Source: Candidatus Methylomirabilota bacterium (GTDB lineage: Bacteria; Methylomirabilota; Methylomirabilia; Methylomirabilales; CSP1-5). From it: a DNA stretch of 6,917 nt. The stretch spans positions 1 through 6,917 of the forward strand of contig JAHFDE010000119.1 in the NCBI GenBank assembly GCA_023249165.1, in the 5' to 3' direction. Made by a program: the position numbers and the translations under genes. This document shows, in pieces, positions 4,200 through 6,917 of this stretch. Position 1 is the stretch's first letter. Each line of letters starts with the position of its first letter. The notes beneath the pieces were generated by a model. That model made no database searches, was not told the origin of the DNA, and saw only the letters and a list, made by a program, of their open reading frames with translations.

Positions 4200-6629
4200 A
4201 TGCATGCAGAGCTTCTCGAAAGCTTCCGTCTCCGTTACCCATTCGCCCTCGATCCCTTTCAGGAGGAGGCGATCCGCTGCATCCTGGAGGGCGGCTCGGT
4301 CATCGTCTCGGCACCGACCGGCGCCGGGAAGACCCTCATCGCGGAGTTCGCGATTTACAAGGCGCTGGCCACGGGGAGGCGCCTTGCCTACACCACTCCC
4401 CTCAAGGCCCTGAGCAATCAGAAATTTGCCGATTTCTGTAAGCAGTACGGCGCGGAGTTCGTGGGAATCCTGACGGGAGATGTCAAGGTCAATCCGGGCG
4501 CCCCACTCGTGGTCATGACCACCGAGATCCTCCGCAACAAGCTCTACACCCACTCCCTGGAGGATATCGCCTACGTGGTGCTGGACGAATGTCACTACAT
4601 GGGAGACGAGGGACGAGGCACGGTGTGGGAGGAGGTCATTATCAATTGCCCTCGGGAGATCCAGCTCATCGCGCTCTCGGCCACCGTGGGTAACATTGAC
4701 GAAATCGCGGAGTGGATCAGCGGAGTCCACCGGCCCATCCGGGTTGTGGTGCATCAGTCGCGTCCCGTTCCACTCCACTACTACCTCTGTGGTCCAAAGG
4801 CAGAGATGGTCGAGGTCGATGGGCGTTCCCGGGCTCAACTGTATCAGGCGGTGAGTTCCTGGGGAAGCATCCCCCGGGTTCGCATGCGGGGACGCCAGGA
4901 TCGGGAGCGACGTGCGAGGCCCGTTAGGTGGCGGGTGAGCCCATCGGCCCTGGTCCCGAGCCTGAAGACGCGAGGGTGGCTTCCGGCCATCTACTTCATC
5001 TTCAGCCGGGCCGGATGTGAAGAGTCCCTCCGACGGTTTTTGGAGGAAGGGCTCTCTCTGTTGGACGCCAAGCAGCAACAGGAGGTCGATGAGGCGATTG
5101 CGACCTTTGTCAGCGAGAATCCGACCCTGGTGAGTAAGTCGGAACTGAACGCGTTGATCTTCGAGGGGCTTCGTCGAGGGACGGGGGTGCATCACGCCGG
5201 GATCCTTCCCGCCCTCAAGCGTCTGACCGAGACGTTATTCGAGCGGGGACTGATCCAGGTGGTCTTTGCCACCGAGACGATGAGCCTCGGCATCCATATG
5301 CCGGCCAAGAGCGTCGTGATCCAGACCCTGACCAAGCGGAGCGATGTCGGCTTCCGGACCTTGAGCCACAATGAGCTGACCCAGATGGCTGGCCGCGCCG
5401 GCCGGCGAGGAATCGATCCTGAGGGCAAGTGCGTTATTGGCCTCGACGGCCCGGAGGCTGTGGAAGAGACGCTGCATCTCATCCGGAAGCAATCGGAACC
5501 CATCGAGAGCCGGTTCCGGATCGGGTACAGCTCTGCCACCCTGCTGCTTCTTACCCACAGGGACCCTCACGATATCCGTCGCAATATCGAATCCAGCTTC
5601 GGTCAATTCCAGAATCGGAAGCGGATTCGACTGATCGAGGAGCAGATCAAAGGGCTCAGGGAGGGGCTTGAAGAAAGTCGGGCGGTGGATATCCCCTGCT
5701 GCACCGTTGAAGAGCTACTCGCCTATCAGGAGAAGCGGCAGGAGGTGGAGGCGCTGAGGCAAGAACTTCATCAGCTCCGGATAGCGGAGGGCCCGGTGGC
5801 CCGGCGGGGGCGGAGACGACGGGGGCATTTTCATCGACGGGAAGAGGAGGGCAAGACCGTTTCGGTCCAGGACTACCTGGCGGCCAAGAGACGGATCGAG
5901 GAGAAAGCAGCGGCCCTCGGCGCTCTCTCCTGCCACAGTTGCCCGGAACGGCGGCGGCTGGAAAAGCTCCTGAAAAGGGAGCGACGGCTGAGAGAGACCA
6001 TCCGGACCCAGATGGAAACCCTCGAGCATCTCCAAAATACGTACTGGGAGCAGTTTCTGCGGGTCGTCGAGGTCCTCAAGCACTTCAACTGTCTGCGGAA
6101 TGGAGCCCTCAGCACCCAGGGGATGTTGGTGGCCTCCCTGCGCCACGACAATGAGCTGTTGGTGGCCCGGGTCGTCTTCTCGGGAGTGCTGAGTGGGCTC
6201 AAGGCGCACGAGATGGTGGCCGTGCTTTCCTGTCTCGTGGAGGAGCCTCGCGAAACCGAGGCCTATTTCGCCCGACAGCTGCTCAAGCGCGAGCGGCATC
6301 TCAGAGACCGGATCCGACATATGGAGATGTTGGCCCGGGAGGTGATGGACGTCCAGCGGGCGCATCGGGTCTTCCTCCCGGTGTCCCTGCACACGACCTA
6401 TCTTGCAGCGGCTTATGAGTGGGCGGCGGGGGAGGAGGATTGGCTATGCTTGGTCGAGAGCCAATACGAAGGCCATGAAGGAGACCTGATCCGGGCCTTT
6501 CGGCGCCTCATCGATCTTTCGCGGCAACTCCTCGAGTCCTCCGAGCTGCCGCCGGCGCTCCGCGATGATCTGCGTGCGGGGGTGCGGGCCCTGGATCGAG
6601 GGATCGTTCTCGAGAGCGCGTTGATATAG
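4200..6629 (+). CDS. Ski2-like DECH-box RNA helicase (superfamily 2, HelY/Mtr4-related)
   Basis: This 809-residue ATP-dependent helicase most likely remodels or unwinds RNA in the cytoplasm. RecA domain 1 has motif I APTGAGKT (38-45), Ia TTPLKALSNQK (65-75), Ib TTEILRN (107-113), motif II DECH (129-132) and III SAT (160-162). RecA domain 2 has YFIFSRAGCEE (265-275), motif V FATETMSLGIHMPA (356-369) and motif VI QMAGRAGRRGID (395-406). A basic linker (about 208-247, many Arg) separates the two. The C-terminal half has predicted coiled-coil stretches (about 470-525 and 560-615) around an Arg-rich patch (535-547), a C-HS-CP pair (C578, C581), and a DSHCT-like domain from about 620 (ALSTQGMLVA, FSGVLSGLKAHEMVAVLSCLVEE). 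DECHYMGDEGRGTVWEE resembles cyanobacterial and plastid Ski2-like proteins more than actinobacterial HelY, from memory only. All motifs are intact. The next gene follows after 40 bp and may be co-transcribed. Confidence 0.92.
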   Translation: MHAELLESFRLRYPFALDPFQEEAIRCILEGGSVIVSAPTGAGKTLIAEFAIYKALATGRRLAYTTPLKALSNQKFADFCKQYGAEFVGILTGDVKVNPGAPLVVMTTEILRNKLYTHSLEDIAYVVLDECHYMGDEGRGTVWEEVIINCPREIQLIALSATVGNIDEIAEWISGVHRPIRVVVHQSRPVPLHYYLCGPKAEMVEVDGRSRAQLYQAVSSWGSIPRVRMRGRQDRERRARPVRWRVSPSALVPSLKTRGWLPAIYFIFSRAGCEESLRRFLEEGLSLLDAKQQQEVDEAIATFVSENPTLVSKSELNALIFEGLRRGTGVHHAGILPALKRLTETLFERGLIQVVFATETMSLGIHMPAKSVVIQTLTKRSDVGFRTLSHNELTQMAGRAGRRGIDPEGKCVIGLDGPEAVEETLHLIRKQSEPIESRFRIGYSSATLLLLTHRDPHDIRRNIESSFGQFQNRKRIRLIEEQIKGLREGLEESRAVDIPCCTVEELLAYQEKRQEVEALRQELHQLRIAEGPVARRGRRRRGHFHRREEEGKTVSVQDYLAAKRRIEEKAAALGALSCHSCPERRRLEKLLKRERRLRETIRTQMETLEHLQNTYWEQFLRVVEVLKHFNCLRNGALSTQGMLVASLRHDNELLVARVVFSGVLSGLKAHEMVAVLSCLVEEPRETEAYFARQLLKRERHLRDRIRHMEMLAREVMDVQRAHRVFLPVSLHTTYLAAAYEWAAGEEDWLCLVESQYEGHEGDLIRAFRRLIDLSRQLLESSELPPALRDDLRAGVRALDRGIVLESALI

Positions 6630-6669
6630 ACGCGGACAGCAGTGTTCAGCACAAAGGGGTGGGAGTCCC

Positions 6670-6917
6670 GTGGGCAACCTCGTGTTTGCAGATCAGAGGG
6701 GACGGATCGCGGACCACCCGACCCTGGAGATGGGTGGGGCGTCCGGAGGCGACTGGGTCCGCGTCCCAGACAAGGAGCTGATCGCCTTGCCTGAGGGGGC
6801 GCGCCTCTTTACGATGCCGGGGGCGCACCCGGTCGGGTGGAATACGGCGCTCTGCACCTTCGAGGCGATCAAGGCGGTTGGCAGGCGGGAGGCGCTGGCG
6901 GTGGCGGCCTTCCTGCC
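6670..6917 (+). CDS. Probable radical SAM protein, N-terminal part (3' end outside window)
   Basis: The frame is open from a GTG at 6670 to the window edge, giving 82 codons. The start is supported by a purine-rich GGTGGGAG about 4 bp upstream, and it lies 40 bp after the helicase stop. The product begins MGNLVFADQRGRIADHP and continues with ELIALPEGARLFTMPGAHPVGW and AVAAFL. From memory this pattern (FAD-GRI-DHP, LPEG-RLF-MPG--PVGW) is the N-terminus of a group of uncharacterised radical SAM proteins in which the cysteine motif comes later. The cluster-binding cysteines are not inside the window, so the assignment cannot be confirmed here. The only visible cysteine (in TALCTF) is not part of a CxxxCxxC motif. 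The coding call is more certain than the family name. Confidence 0.6.
   Translation, partial: MGNLVFADQRGRIADHPTLEMGGASGGDWVRVPDKELIALPEGARLFTMPGAHPVGWNTALCTFEAIKAVGRREALAVAAFL

Noticed and set aside
3969..5195. 408-codon open frame on the minus strand
   Set aside because: It lies antisense to the start of the clearly coding helicase and overlaps the bioB 5' end; the translation is rich in P, R and H with no domain.
5715..6392. 225-codon open frame on the minus strand
   Set aside because: Antisense shadow of the helicase C-terminal half; the helicase motifs and family match are decisive.

Overview
The window looks like part of the chromosome of a GC-rich, poorly characterised bacterium. The protein families (a DUF2157/GDYXXLXY pair, a Ski2-like DECH helicase of the cyanobacterial/HelY type, and the start of what looks like a radical SAM protein) would fit a lineage such as NC10/Methylomirabilota-Rokubacteria. 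That placement is inferred from family impressions, not from any search. No rRNA, tRNA, CRISPR array, transposase or phage gene is visible.

Layout. Bases 1-1305 (+) hold the 3' part of a multi-pass DUF2157-type membrane protein. It overlaps, through ATGA, a GDYXXLXY-domain protein with an N-terminal membrane anchor. Bases 1383-1889 (+) encode a NYN-domain (YacP/Rae1-like) putative ribonuclease. Bases 1890-2032 are a gene-free convergent junction with a polypyrimidine tract. Bases 2033-3035 (-) are a compact toxin-antitoxin locus read in the order ribbon-helix-helix antitoxin, PIN-domain toxin, AbrB-type antitoxin. Bases 3113-4108 (-) encode biotin synthase BioB, standing alone without other bio genes in view. 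A 91-bp divergent spacer separates bioB from an 809-residue Ski2-like helicase (4200-6629, +). The window ends in the first 82 codons of a further gene (6670-6917, +), probably a radical SAM protein.

The most interesting segment is the toxin-antitoxin locus. One PIN toxin is bracketed by two different antitoxin-type proteins of equal length (79 aa). The RHH gene has a textbook Shine-Dalgarno sequence and a perfect 17-bp palindrome over its likely promoter, which suggests autoregulation. In the 103-bp gap between RHH and PIN, a near-perfect inverted repeat (15 pairs of 16 in RNA, counting one G-U) joins the RHH stop codon region to the PIN ribosome-binding site and GTG start. This would hide the toxin start in a long-range hairpin that ribosomes finishing the antitoxin would open. 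It is a plausible, testable switch that makes toxin translation depend on antitoxin translation.

Two genes (NYN ribonuclease and helicase) lack a Shine-Dalgarno sequence and have a -10-like box about 9-10 bp before ATG, so their mRNAs may be leaderless. The remaining genes are ordinary housekeeping or hypothetical genes.
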